A stretch of DNA of 64,000 bases from Polynucleobacter sp. TUM22923 (GCF_030295705.1 NZ_AP027274.1:310001-374000), one strand, 5' to 3'. Shown: positions 45,982 to 54,578, counted from the stretch's first letter. Notes: generated from the letters alone by a model not told the origin. Made by a program: numbers and translations.

Positions 45982-46365
45982 ATGTTGGTTAACAGATGGG
46001 CGCTTTGTATTTTAGTTGGCTTGAGTTTCTCGACAATGGCAGAAACACCGCAAAACTTACTGAAGTCTTATGAGGTTCAATCTAGCAAAGCTTCGCCTGC
46101 AAGAGGGGAGCAATTTTTTAATATCAAGCATGGTAAGGAATGGAGCTGTGCCTCTTGTCATGAAGATCCTCCCAATCACGACACTAAACATATTGTTACT
46201 GGTAAGGTGATTAAGCCCTTAGCGCCCAGCGCAAATCCTGCACGCTTTACAGATGAAGCCAAGGCAGAGAAATGGTTTAAACGAAACTGTAATGATGTAG
46301 TGGGGAGTGATTGCACTGCTCAACAAAAGGCAGATGTCCTTTCTTGGTTAATGACTGTTAAATAA
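45982..46365 (+). CDS. SHP-type cytochrome c (DUF1924)
   Basis: 127 residues. Signal peptide (cleavage near STMAET), heme motif CASCH at residues 56-60, and the family's second conserved block WFKRNCNDVVGSDC with a Cys pair (C103, C111). In Rhodobacter sphaeroides SHP an Asn in the equivalent block is a labile sixth heme ligand, displaced by oxygen, nitric oxide or small nitrogen compounds; N102 or N104 is the candidate here. It is followed by a diheme cytochrome c and a cytochrome b561, the same gene order as the SHP-DHC-cyt b system. Confidence 0.87.
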   Translation: MLVNRWALCILVGLSFSTMAETPQNLLKSYEVQSSKASPARGEQFFNIKHGKEWSCASCHEDPPNHDTKHIVTGKVIKPLAPSANPARFTDEAKAEKWFKRNCNDVVGSDCTAQQKADVLSWLMTVK

Positions 46366-46371
46366 GCCCCT

Positions 46372-46839
46372 ATGAACATGAGATCCCCTTATTCCATTTC
46401 TTTTTACTTGTTGTTCTGCGCATCCTCCGCATTTGCGGCGAAGATGCCAATACCGGCCGATGCGCCTGCGTCATATGAGACTGAGTGTGCCAGTTGCCAT
46501 ATGGCTTATCCACCAGGGCTGCTTAGTGATAAGAGCTGGAAAAATGTGATGTCTGGTCTGTCAAAGCACTTTGCTACCGATGCTAGTGTGGATGCAAAGA
46601 GTCAGGCGGAGATTACGAGCTGGCTGGTAAAGAATGCTACTACCCGTCAAAAATACAGCGAGACTGCACCAGAAAATCGCATTACCAAAACATCTTGGTT
46701 TATTCGTAAGCACGATGAGCTGAGGCCGGATGTATGGAAAAGGGCGGGCATTAAGAGCCCTGCCAATTGTGGCGCCTGTCATATTGATGCTGCGAACGGC
46801 ATCTTTAGTGAGAGCAATATTATGATCCCTGCAAAATGA
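46372..46839 (+). CDS. Diheme cytochrome c (DHC type)
   Basis: 155 residues. Signal peptide to about residue 23 (cleavage FAAK). Two heme sites: CASCH at 39-43 and CGACH at 133-137. Its length and spacing fit DHC, the electron partner of SHP. It begins 6 bases after the SHP stop and its stop overlaps the cytochrome b561 start by four bases. Confidence 0.88.
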   Translation: MNMRSPYSISFYLLFCASSAFAAKMPIPADAPASYETECASCHMAYPPGLLSDKSWKNVMSGLSKHFATDASVDAKSQAEITSWLVKNATTRQKYSETAPENRITKTSWFIRKHDELRPDVWKRAGIKSPANCGACHIDAANGIFSESNIMIPAK

Positions 46840-47510
46840 ATACATCTATTATTGATACTATTGTTTCCACTGAAAAAGTGAAGCAAGCAATTATGGTGTG
46901 GGATATGCCGGTAAGGGTATTTCATTGGCTGCTAGTGATTTGTTTCGCTGGCGCCTGGCTCACCTCCGATAGCGAGCGATTGATGATGATTCATTATGCA
47001 TTCGGCTATACCGCATGCTTACTGGTTCTCATTCGATTAGTTTGGGGTGTGATTGGTACACGTTATGCAAGATTTAGTCAGTTCCTCAAGAGTCCTCGAG
47101 CCTTTATTGAGCACTTTATAGCAATGTTACGTGGCCACCCTCATCATGATGTCGGACATAATCCTGCAGGCGGTTTGGTGATGTTCGCACTCATGATTTT
47201 AATTATTGTGATCGGATTTACTGGTTATCTTATTGTGAAAGACTTTTTTACTAATTTTTCATCTGAGGTACATGAAGCGGTTGCAAGCCTCGTTCTTGGT
47301 TTGGTCGTCATTCACATCATTGCCGCTATTGGCATGAGTGTGATTGAAAAACAGAACTTGGTAAGATCAATGGTTACCGGCAAGAAAAAAGGCTTTCCGG
47401 AGCAGGGTATTCGATATCCGCAGTACTTAATTGGCGTACTCATTGCCTTGGGTTCTTGCTACTTTTTTTACCTCATTGTGGCGGGAGCATTACCCGCTTT
47501 GACTAAGTAA
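46836..47510 (+). CDS. Cytochrome b561 family membrane protein
   Basis: 224 residues. Four membrane segments with heme-ligand histidines in RVFHWLLVICFAGAW, IHYAFGYTACL, EVHEAVASLVL and VVIHIIAAI. Start ATG overlaps the DHC stop. It probably oxidises quinol and passes electrons to DHC and then SHP in the periplasm. A T-poor hairpin at 47593-47615 lies downstream. Confidence 0.88.
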   Translation: MNTSIIDTIVSTEKVKQAIMVWDMPVRVFHWLLVICFAGAWLTSDSERLMMIHYAFGYTACLLVLIRLVWGVIGTRYARFSQFLKSPRAFIEHFIAMLRGHPHHDVGHNPAGGLVMFALMILIIVIGFTGYLIVKDFFTNFSSEVHEAVASLVLGLVVIHIIAAIGMSVIEKQNLVRSMVTGKKKGFPEQGIRYPQYLIGVLIALGSCYFFYLIVAGALPALTK

Positions 47511-47592
47511 CGGGGCAGTCTGAATCGCTATCACTTCTGTTGATGCGCTTTAGTTTGATATGAGCTACCCATAGTGATGTATGGGTTTTCGA

Positions 47593-47615
47593 TAGCCACT
47601 TTAAAAAAGTGGCTA
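47593..47615. other. Hairpin between the cytochrome operon and DUF1275 gene
   Basis: Perfect stem TAGCCACTT/AAGTGGCTA, five-base loop TAAAA, between convergent genes. No clear T-run, so a weak terminator or a transcript-end protector. Confidence 0.5.
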
Positions 47616-47656
47616 GTAGCCATAGACCGAATCCCTATTGGCTTATATGCCTGACT

Positions 47657-48403
47657 TTAATCATGATTTCTAAAGTCTCGATATATCTGTAGGCTAGAGA
47701 TAACAATCAGTAAAAGTGAAATAGGGACAACAGATACATAGCCGAACTCTTTAAAGCTAATAGCCCCTACGAGCGCTCCAACAAGAAAAAATGAAAAAAT
47801 AGCGCAATGCGTTCTCAATTTAGCTTTATTTACGCGTACAAAATGATCGGCACTAGCTGTCTGTGATCGATTCCAGTAAAGCCATTTTCCCAACTCAATT
47901 CCAATGTCAGTAACAACTCCAGTCATATGCGTAGTTCTGATCTCACCTTTTGAGGCTTGGGTGATGATGGCATTTTGGAGGCCCATTACAAAACACAGCA
48001 TTATGGCAATAGCGGGGATTGTTAACAGCGTATGAAAGTTAAGACTAGCGCCTAGCAGGCCAAAAATTAGCAGTAATGCCGCCTCGACAATTAATGGGAG
48101 CGCGAACTGACTGTGGATATTTTTTCGATGACCCCAATGGACTAAAACAGTGGTGGTTGCTGATCCAGCAATAAATGAAAATAACAAAAATATGGCGCCG
48201 AAAACAGCAAGCAGGTTATTTAAGGCAAGATCATCACCTATTTCTGCGATGATTCCACTCATGTGGGATGTATAGCGACTGATAGCTAAAAAACCGCCAG
48301 CATTGACTGCTCCAGCAACGAATGCCAGCAGGCATCCCAATTGAGCATTAGTTTTAGTGGAGCGATGTGGACTAGTGAGAAGTTGTAAGAACTTAATTAC
48401 CAT
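47657..48403 (-). CDS. DUF1275 (YoaK) family membrane protein
   Basis: 248 residues with about six membrane segments. Conserved pieces are LAFVAGAVNAGGFLAISRYTSHMSG, and MGLQNAIITQASKGEIRTTHMTGVVTDIGIELG, the DUF1275 core with its repeated T-x-M-T/S-G. Inner-membrane protein of unknown function, proposed as a small-solute transporter. It is convergent with the SHP operon and its upstream region leads into the tRNA-Lys island boundary. Confidence 0.88.
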   Translation of the reverse strand: MVIKFLQLLTSPHRSTKTNAQLGCLLAFVAGAVNAGGFLAISRYTSHMSGIIAEIGDDLALNNLLAVFGAIFLLFSFIAGSATTTVLVHWGHRKNIHSQFALPLIVEAALLLIFGLLGASLNFHTLLTIPAIAIMLCFVMGLQNAIITQASKGEIRTTHMTGVVTDIGIELGKWLYWNRSQTASADHFVRVNKAKLRTHCAIFSFFLVGALVGAISFKEFGYVSVVPISLLLIVISSLQIYRDFRNHD

Positions 48404-48714
48404 CTACTGACAATCTTACACCTCCCAACTTTTGGGATCAGTTCAGAAGTTGGTTCTGAGGTATTTGGTGGCTTTGGGTGATATCAACTGAGGATGAGAT
48501 TAGTGATGTTTGGCCTTACTCAAAAAATTATTTATGATTAGATTGCTTAAGCGCTTAGTTTGTCGGGTAAACCGACAAATCACATTCAACTGTGACTTAA
48601 GGAGATACTCACAGTTAGCTAGCCCCTAGCAGCGTAGGCCATCATGACTCAAAACATCCAATAAGTTATGTATTGCACTTATTAGCATCCACATTTGGTA
48701 GCCCAAAAAGACGA

Positions 48715-48740
48715 AACCCCCGCTATCGCTAGCGAGGGTT
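48715..48740 (-). terminator. Terminator beyond the distal tRNA-Lys core copy
   Basis: On the minus strand AACCCTCGCT / AGCGGGGGTT stem of ten pairs (one G-T), followed by TCGTCTTTTT. It stands 8 bases past the tRNA 3' end copy, as the native tRNA-Lys terminator would have before the island entered. Confidence 0.75.
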
Positions 48741-48748
48741 CATTTAAA

Positions 48749-48795
48749 ACTGGTGGGTCGGGCGAGATTCGAACTCGCGACCAACGGATTAAAAG
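48749..48795 (+). repeat. Attachment site copy (distal), 47-bp direct repeat
   Basis: Identical over 47 bases with 56174-56220. It covers the tRNA-Lys gene from position 32 (anticodon loop) to its CCA end plus two bases. No 5' half of a tRNA is attached to it, so it is the distal att site of an integrated element. Confidence 0.92.
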
Positions 48796-48930
48796 AAGTC
48801 AAACCTCTTCAAAAACCCATATAAATCAATATGTTGTAGCGATCAAAAGCAGGTGTGCTATTGACTGTGCTATTGGTTATGGGGCAAAGGCTTAAATTCT
48901 GACTGTAGATTTATGGCTGAAGGAGGGAAG
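48796..48930 (+). pseudogene. Integrase leader and truncated integrase start (inferred)
   Basis: Directly after the tRNA core the sequence runs AAGTC..CTCTTCAAAAACCCATATAAA, then two direct repeats TGTGCTATT at 48854-48862 and 48866-48874, which look like arm-type integrase binding sites. An ATG at 48913 (MAEGGKYTV) runs only a few codons before stop. The same leader recurs at 35904, 34743 and 45690. Interpretation as a lost tyrosine integrase is inference. Confidence 0.5.
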
Positions 48931-48931
48931 T

Positions 48932-48956
48932 ACACCGTTACTTAAAGTAACGGTGT
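48932..48956. other. Perfect hairpin in the island's left end
   Basis: Ten-base-pair stem ACACCGTTAC/GTAACGGTGT with five-base loop TTAAA, just past the truncated integrase start. No T-run follows. Confidence 0.7.
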
Positions 48957-49175
48957 GGTTAGGAAATGCTAATTAGGATGTGATACCCCAAACAGATTAA
49001 ATACTAGGTTAGAAAGTGTTTTCAGAAGTGGTAGCGATTCAGCACCCCCATCATTAAATCTGAGATAAGTGCCGTTTTTGTCTTTATGCTACATCTTTAA
49101 TGCTCGGCTCTCAATAAATCGATTTCTAGTGCCATATTAAGTCTTATCGATGGCTAATCACATAAAATACAGGAG

Positions 49176-50159
49176 ATGAGGCGTTTTAACCCACTAATAT
49201 TGATTACTACCTTATGCCTACTATTTGAGGTGCGTTATGCGACAGGTGCTGATGAAATTTCTTCGACAAATAACATGCCAATGGGAGAGTCATTAGAATT
49301 TATTGGCAAAGGGCCCAATATTGATTTGGGCAAGCTCGGAGAGTGGAATATTTCTGGAGTTGCTACAGCAATTGGCTACAAGCAGACAAATCCAGCGCCA
49401 CAGAATCCATCCTCATCGGGAGAGTTTTCAAATGCCCAATTATTAATTGGAAAAAATACTGGGTTTACTCAATTTTTTATCCAAACTGGCTATTACGCTG
49501 TGCCTGTTCTGGGTGAGGAGTTTAAGAGGGCAACATTAGATACCTACAATACATATGGCATGATTCCGCAGGCCTTTGTTTCTTTTGTTCCAGGTAAAGA
49601 ATGGTCGCTATCTTTGGGTAAGTTACCATCTATGGGTGGATATGAGCCTACCTTTACCTATCAAAATTTAAACATACAGCGTGGAATGTTATGGGGTCAA
49701 ACAAGCTCTGTGAGTAATGGTGCAGTTCTCAATTATGACGGGGATAGGCTTTCTACCGCAATCTCTTTTACGGATGGATATTTCTCTAACAGATTTAATT
49801 GGTTGGGGGCATCAGCCTCCTACAAGTTAGATAAATCCCAAACGCTAAGCGCTAGCTGGACTGGTGCGCTAAGCGCAAGCAGTACAAATAACCAAAATAC
49901 CCCGTTGCTGCAAAATAATTCTCAAATTTACAATCTGATTTATTCAGCTTCGTTTGGCAGGTGGTTGGCTACCCCGTATCTGCAATATTCAAATATTCCA
50001 GCTAATGAATCTATAGGCATACCTTCTTCATACCAGACTCGAGGCGCGGCAATCTTAACTAACTATAGAATGCCAACGACTTTTTTCAATGGAGCGGCCA
50101 AAGAGCTTGCAAGCCTACCATTTAGAGTTGAATATATCAATTCCCAGCCTTGTCCAATG
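49176..50159 (+). pseudogene. Porin-like outer-membrane protein, 5' part, split by an IS
   Basis: About 328 codons from the ATG at 49176. Signal peptide (LILITTLCLLFEVRYATGA) and a long run of alternating beta-strand sequence with aromatic girdle residues (FTQFFIQTGYYAVPVL; AFVSFVPGKEWSLSLGKLPSMGGYEP). The frame ends in PFRVEYINSQPCPM where the insertion sequence begins, then reads about 16 foreign codons to a stop at 50216. The missing C-terminal strands are found after the IS at 51747-51987. The intact gene would encode about 405 residues. The truncated product lacks the terminal strand needed for barrel assembly. Confidence 0.85.
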
Positions 50160-51746
50160 AGGTATGAGCCTGAACGGCGCACGTATTTCCAACCAGAAAT
50201 GAGCCTGAAGGGGTAGGTTTCAGGCCCAACTGCCATTGGCTTGATCATCCAAGGATGGTGATCAACATGGACGAGACAAAGCTGCGCACGATTGCGCAAC
50301 TGCAGGAATTTCTGGATGCAACCCCAGAAGTCAAATTCACGCTCGCCGCAGGCGTTGGTGACGCCCAGCGCTACGAACACATCAGCCGCGTTCTCAAGCG
50401 CTTTGAGTACCGCCAGTGCGGCAAACATGATCGCGGCGTGGTACTGGCCTACCTGCGCCACACCAGCGGCTACAGTCGCCCTCAGATCACCCGCCTGGTA
50501 GCGCGCTGGCAGGAGAACCGCCTGGCACCTGTGCCCCTGGCCAAACGCTACCGCGCCCCTGCTGCCCCCTTCACCCGCAAGTACACAGCTGTCGATGTCG
50601 CACTGCTCGTGGAGGTAGATCGCGCCAATGAAGATGTCTGTGGCCCGGCCATCGCCCACCTATTGCGCCGGGCCTACACGGTATACGGCGACAAGGACTA
50701 CGAGCGCCTGGCCGGTCTGTCGGTCGCGCACCTGTACAACCTGCGCAAAAGTGCTGGCTACCAAAAACTTCGCGTCAGCTTCACCAAGACCCGATCGGTG
50801 TGCAACTCCATTGGCGTGCGCAAGGCACCCAGGCCCAATGGACGTGCGGGCTGGGTACGCATTGACAGCGTCCACCAAGGTGATTTGGATGGCCTCAAAG
50901 GGGTCTACCACATCACCTGCGTGGACAGCGTCAGCCAGTGGCAAGTAGAGGCTTGTGTAGAGGGCATCAGTGAGGCATATTTACTGCCGATTCTGCAGGC
51001 GGTGATTGCGCAGTTCCCGTTTGAGATTGAAGGGTTCCACTCTGACAACGGCTCGGAGTACATCAACCACAAGGTGGCCAAAATGCTAGAAAAGTTGCGT
51101 ATCGAGCAGACCAAATCACGTGCCCGTCAAAGTAACGACAACGCCTTGGCAGAGAGCAAGAATGCCAGTGTGGTCAGGAAGCATATGGGCTACAGCCACA
51201 TTCCAAAGAAGTACGCAAAACCCATCAATGCGTTCTATGAAGGTGTGTTCAATTCGTGGCTCAATTTGCACCGTCCTTGCTTGTTTGCCACCGAGGTGGT
51301 GTGTGACAAAGGGAAGGTTAAAAAGGTCTACAAGAACAAAGATGCGAAGACGCCGCTGGAGCGATTGGTGCAACTAAACGACAGGGGTTTGGTCAAGTTC
51401 AAAGCGGGCATCACGCTTGAAGATTTGCTGGCTCGGGCCAAAGAAAGAACCGATCTGCAAGCGGCCCATGAGATGCAAAAGGCCAAGGCCGATTTGTTTG
51501 AGTTATTCAACAAGCCAAAGCGCAAACTGCAGACTTGAATCGACGCCGAGTCGACACAGATTCGACGCAAAGAAAAACAAGAACGAGTGTGAAAAAACAT
51601 GCGCGGGGGGGGCCTCCGGCGGCCTGGCAGGGGCCTGCATGAATGCAAATTAGAAGACAAAACCAAGTCCCTTAAACTTCCAGTTTTAACCCGGTCAGGT
51701 CAAGAAGCAAAGGTCACCAACTCAAACCCGCTTCAGGCTCATACCT
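50160..51746 (+). mobile_element. GC-rich insertion sequence with DDE (rve) transposase
   Basis: About 1587 bases bounded by a 15-bp inverted repeat, AGGTATGAGCCTGAA at 50160-50174 and its reverse complement at 51732-51746. The inner left end repeats ATGAGCCTGAA at 50204-50214, a likely second transposase site. No clear target duplication could be seen. It splits the porin gene. Its GC content is visibly higher than its surroundings, suggesting recent arrival from a GC-rich betaproteobacterium. Confidence 0.82.
50255..51538 (+). CDS. Transposase with integrase catalytic core (rve)
   Basis: 427 residues. The N-terminal about 140 residues are helical with HTH-like stretches (GYSRPQITRLVARWQ; GLSVAHLYNLRKSAGY). 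The catalytic DDE residues are visible: D in GWVRIDSVHQGD, D in EGFHSDNGSEYIN and E in NDNALAESKNASV, with the usual spacing of about 35 between the last two. The C-terminal about 100 residues are charged helices. I place it among IS481-like or unclassified rve transposases; exact family not certain. ATG at 50255 has AAGG overlapping upstream. Codon use is GC-rich, unlike its neighbours. Confidence 0.85.
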   Translation: MVINMDETKLRTIAQLQEFLDATPEVKFTLAAGVGDAQRYEHISRVLKRFEYRQCGKHDRGVVLAYLRHTSGYSRPQITRLVARWQENRLAPVPLAKRYRAPAAPFTRKYTAVDVALLVEVDRANEDVCGPAIAHLLRRAYTVYGDKDYERLAGLSVAHLYNLRKSAGYQKLRVSFTKTRSVCNSIGVRKAPRPNGRAGWVRIDSVHQGDLDGLKGVYHITCVDSVSQWQVEACVEGISEAYLLPILQAVIAQFPFEIEGFHSDNGSEYINHKVAKMLEKLRIEQTKSRARQSNDNALAESKNASVVRKHMGYSHIPKKYAKPINAFYEGVFNSWLNLHRPCLFATEVVCDKGKVKKVYKNKDAKTPLERLVQLNDRGLVKFKAGITLEDLLARAKERTDLQAAHEMQKAKADLFELFNKPKRKLQT

Positions 51747-51987
51747 GGATTGGAAAATACTGTCCTCTGGAAGTCAGCTTGATGGAGCGCCAACTATCCT
51801 ATATGGAGCCGGGAGTTCAGCCTGGTCTTTTACATTTACACCGACCTATCAAATTAACCAATATTTCGTTCGCGTAGAGGCGTCTTATGTAAAAGCATCT
51901 AACACTACTGGTGGTCTTGCATTTGGTTATTCAGGAAACAACAACTCTCAAGCACGTGCAATGATGGAGGTTGGTATTCTATATTAG
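51747..51987 (+). pseudogene. Porin-like outer-membrane protein, 3' part
   Basis: Continuing the porin frame after the IS: DWKILSSGSQLDGAPTILYG, then WSFTFTPTYQINQYFVRVEA and the final RAMMEVGILY followed by TAG at 51985-51987. The terminal Tyr of a barrel signature fits the outer-membrane insertion motif. It has no start of its own and is the displaced end of the gene at 49176. Confidence 0.87.
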
Positions 51988-52051
51988 ATGCCAGTCATCA
52001 AATAATCATGCTTTTAATTATGAAATTAAAGTTTTCCAAAGGTTCTTTAAG

Positions 52052-52927
52052 ATGAAGTCGGTAGAGCTTATTAGTAAATCAATTGCAAAAAGTAGAGTGC
52101 TCACAAATAAAAAATCTTATCTAATTAAAGGGGAGATTCATGTAAAAAACGGAGTGCGTCTCACCATTGAAGACAATGCTCAAATTTTTATTGCTAATGG
52201 GCCTAAGAAATCCCGCAACATCAGAAGATCTGCATTAATTTTTGATCAAGGATCAAAGCTAATTGGAGGGCGCATTACTTTCAAGGCAGCAGATCCTATC
52301 TCCTTAAAGCCTGAAAAAATTGCCAATAATGGTGGGCTTTGGTTTCTAGGTAGTCATCAGAATACGGAAAAAGATGGTATCAGATTGAAAGTGAAAGATT
52401 CAAACTCGAGATCCTTATTCTCTGCCACCAAAATAAGTGCTTATTATCTTGGTTGTAGCGATTCCTTAAAAAGTAGCTCCAAAAGAAAGGCTGAGTTGAC
52501 TGAGGATGATCTCGATGCGATCTCGGTTATGGGTGTATCCAAAGTTGAGTGGGATATTACTTCCGTGAGTAGCTTTTATTCTGGCGATGATGGTTTTGAT
52601 GTAACTAATTCTGATATTTCATTGGAATGTTTGAGGGTCAGCTATCCTGCTGAGGATGGGGTCAATTTGAGTAGCAGCAGGGTATCTATACATAAAACGC
52701 TCGATATATCTGTTAAGCAGGATCAACGCACTGATAGAGATCTTTTTGACTTTGAGACTGATAGTGGGGCCTCATATCTAGAGCTTCATGGAGGAACCAC
52801 TTTGAATTTGGACGGACCCTTTGGGGATCAGCTAAATCTATTCTCTAGCCAAATGCCAAAACCAAACACACGAAATAACAATAACCAGAGATACCGCTAT
52901 TCAGGCGGTAATCATCCCCTAGCTTAA
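52052..52927 (+). pseudogene. Beta-helix-like hypothetical protein, 3' end cut by IS3-type element
   Basis: About 291 codons from the ATG at 52052; an overlapping TTG start at 51971 is rejected. No signal peptide. Repeated short strands with Asn/Asp/Gly turns (YLIKGEIHVKNGVRLTIEDN; YSGDDGFDVTNSDISLE; AEDGVNLSSSRVSIHKTL) suggest a right-handed parallel beta-helix. The last own residues are about QRYRYSG; then the frame enters the IS left repeat and stops at 52927. The lost tail may be short, since sequence after the IS stops soon in all frames checked. Family not recognised. Confidence 0.6.
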
Positions 52928-52976
52928 CTTGATTTAAAAGTAGAATTTCTATGTAGTTTGATTTAAAGGAAATTCT

Positions 52977-53240
52977 ATGAAGACCTCCCGATTTACCGAT
53001 AGCCAAATCATGGCCATCCTCAAACAAGCCGAATCTGGCGTGCCAGCCCCAGAACTGTGCCGTGAGCACAATATTAGCGTTGCTAGCTTCTATAAGTGGC
53101 GCTCTAAATACGGCGGTATGGATGCTTCTATGATGTCCCGCGTTAAAGAGTTAGAGCTTGAAAATGCCCGCCTAAAGAAGATGTACGCCGAAGTCCAACT
53201 CCAGGCGGATGTCTTAAAGGAAGTTCTGCAAAAAAAGTAA
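52977..53240 (+). CDS. IS3-family OrfA (HTH protein)
   Basis: 87 residues. The HTH_Tnp_1 fold is clear in [42 protein letters not shown]. The C-terminal half is a leucine-zipper-like coiled coil ([30 protein letters not shown]). OrfA binds the terminal repeats. Its last codons CAA AAA AAG contain the slippery site for fusion to OrfB. Confidence 0.93.
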   Translation: MKTSRFTDSQIMAILKQAESGVPAPELCREHNISVASFYKWRSKYGGMDASMMSRVKELELENARLKKMYAEVQLQADVLKEVLQKK

Positions 53241-53269
53241 CTCGGCCATCTCGCCGCCGCGAGATGGCC
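53231..53269 (+). promoter_or_regulatory. Programmed -1 frameshift signal of the IS3 element
   Basis: Slippery heptamer A-AAA-AAG at 53231-53237 in the zero frame, a six-base spacer including the OrfA stop, then an 11-base-pair hairpin GGCCATCTCGC/GCGAGATGGCC with four-base loop (53244-53269). After slippage the reading continues [15 protein letters not shown] into OrfB, giving the OrfAB transposase. Confidence 0.9.
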
Positions 53270-54088
53270 AGCCAAGAAGTAAAAAAGGGTCGTATGAGCA
53301 TCCGCTTAGCGTGCGACACCTTTGTCATTAGCCAGACCTGCTATCACTATAGCCCCAAGCTGTCGACTGACAATGCCCTCATTGCCGATTGGCTGGTTCG
53401 TCTTACTCACAATCAACGTAACTGGGGCTTTGGTCTTTGCTACCTGTTCTTGCGTAACGTGAAGGGATTTAAATGGAATCACAAACGGGTTTATCGGATC
53501 TATAAGGAACTAGAGCTCAATTTACGCATCAAACCCCATAAACGCTTGGTTCGGGAAAAGCCTTTACCACTAGCTGTACCCCAAGGCATTAATGACACTT
53601 GGTCGATTGATTTTATGCATGATCAGTTGCACGACGGCAGAACCATCCGCCTTTTTAATGTGATCGATGACTTTAATCGAGAGGCCTTGGCCATTGATAT
53701 TGATTTTTCCATGCCCGCAGTACGAGTGATCCGGTCACTCGATCAAATCATTGAATGGCGTGGCAAGCCCTTAAAAATACGTTGTGACAATGGCCCCGAA
53801 CTCGTAGGAAACATCCTGACTGTATGGGCTGCTAAACATCAGATAGAGATGAGTTACATCCAACCAGGTAAGCCACAACAAAATGCCTATATTGAACGCT
53901 ATAACCGTACGGTGAGATATGACTGGCTTAATCAATACCTCTTTGAATCGATTGATGAAGTACAAGATTTTGCAACCCACTGGATGTGGACCTACAATCA
54001 CGAAAGACCCAATATGGGTTTAGGAGGAATTACTCCTAAACAAAAACTAGCAATTGCAGTACCAGCCTCTACTTTTAGCTTAGGTTAA
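53264..54088 (+). CDS. IS3-family OrfB (DDE transposase domain)
   Basis: 274 residues, read mainly as a fusion with OrfA. HTH_21 region ([21 protein letters not shown]), then the rve core: D in [13 protein letters not shown] in [12 protein letters not shown] and E in [16 protein letters not shown]. It ends in [21 protein letters not shown], the usual IS3 tail (YN-x2-RPH-x2-L). Intact, so the element may be active. Confidence 0.93.
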   Translation: MASQEVKKGRMSIRLACDTFVISQTCYHYSPKLSTDNALIADWLVRLTHNQRNWGFGLCYLFLRNVKGFKWNHKRVYRIYKELELNLRIKPHKRLVREKPLPLAVPQGINDTWSIDFMHDQLHDGRTIRLFNVIDDFNREALAIDIDFSMPAVRVIRSLDQIIEWRGKPLKIRCDNGPELVGNILTVWAAKHQIEMSYIQPGKPQQNAYIERYNRTVRYDWLNQYLFESIDEVQDFATHWMWTYNHERPNMGLGGITPKQKLAIAVPASTFSLG

Positions 54089-54203
54089 AAAGGGGATGAT
54101 TACCGCGTTACGCGACACTTGGCAATCTCATAATACCCACAATCAGGGCTAGACAGTTATCAATCCCATAACTAAACTGAAGCAAGTTACTTTTGGGGTT
54201 TAT

Positions 54204-54578
54204 ATGAAATTCTTAGCACTTGTTTGTTTGCTTACAGTGTCCAGTTTAGCCAATGCCGCCAGCTATGACTGTACCGTCACAAAGAAGCTGGACTTTGAGA
54301 ATATCTATCAGCCAGCTCAAATGGAAAAGTATAAGTTTTCCGCCAGAATTCACGATTCAGATAAGCCCAAAGTGGATAGATGCAGTATTCGGCCTAATGA
54401 CAATAAAGTAACTTGTGATTCCTACGATATTGATAGGGTGGAAGTGGATAAGCATGTGGGATACAGGAAGTTCTACCTATTTAGAAGTCAGTACGATATT
54501 CAGTTGTTTCCAGATATGAAGTTTGTTGAGAACAATGGTCGTGGTGGAATTGCTTTTGGGACTTGTAAATTACTATGA
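54204..54578 (+). CDS. Exported hypothetical protein (island cargo)
   Basis: 124 residues. Signal peptide MKFLALVCLLTVSSLANAAS. The mature part has four Cys (CTVTKK, CSIRPN, CDSYD, CKLL) suited to two disulfides and a beta-rich pattern. No family recognised. First of three tightly packed genes; its stop overlaps the next start by four bases (ATGA). Confidence 0.65.
   Translation: MKFLALVCLLTVSSLANAASYDCTVTKKLDFENIYQPAQMEKYKFSARIHDSDKPKVDRCSIRPNDNKVTCDSYDIDRVEVDKHVGYRKFYLFRSQYDIQLFPDMKFVENNGRGGIAFGTCKLL

Larger units (their letters stand above)
48404..49175. other. Intergenic stretch holding the left island boundary
   Basis: About 770 bases. It contains a hairpin TTTGTCGG/CCGACAAA (48559-48579), a tRNA-type terminator (48715-48740), the distal tRNA-Lys core copy (48749-48795), an integrase-leader-like segment (48796-48925) and a hairpin at 48932-48956. 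From 48957 to 49175 nothing recognised beyond the porin promoter. A 66-codon open frame at 48695-48895 crosses these features and is not a gene. Confidence 0.75.
52905..54106 (+). mobile_element. IS3-family insertion sequence
   Basis: 1202 bases with a perfect 16-bp terminal inverted repeat, GCGGTAATCATCCCCT at 52905-52920 and its reverse complement at 54091-54106. Two overlapping frames OrfA (52977-53240) and OrfB (53264-54088) with a frameshift signal between. No unambiguous target duplication. It truncates the beta-helix-like gene. Confidence 0.9.

Noticed and set aside
48749..48795. A second tRNA-Lys gene
   Set aside because: Only the 3' part from the anticodon loop is present; the 5' half is replaced by unrelated sequence, so it is an attachment copy and not a gene.
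48695..48895. 66-residue open frame across the distal tRNA core copy
   Set aside because: It translates the tRNA core and the integrase-leader repeat; the GEIRTRDQR part is the tRNA sequence read as codons.
50063..50659. 198-residue minus-strand frame over the IS left end
   Set aside because: Shadow of the GC-rich transposase gene; no start signal and no protein-like domain.
51599..51877. Open frame across the right end of the GC-rich IS
   Set aside because: It crosses the inverted repeat into the porin remnant in a frame other than the porin's.
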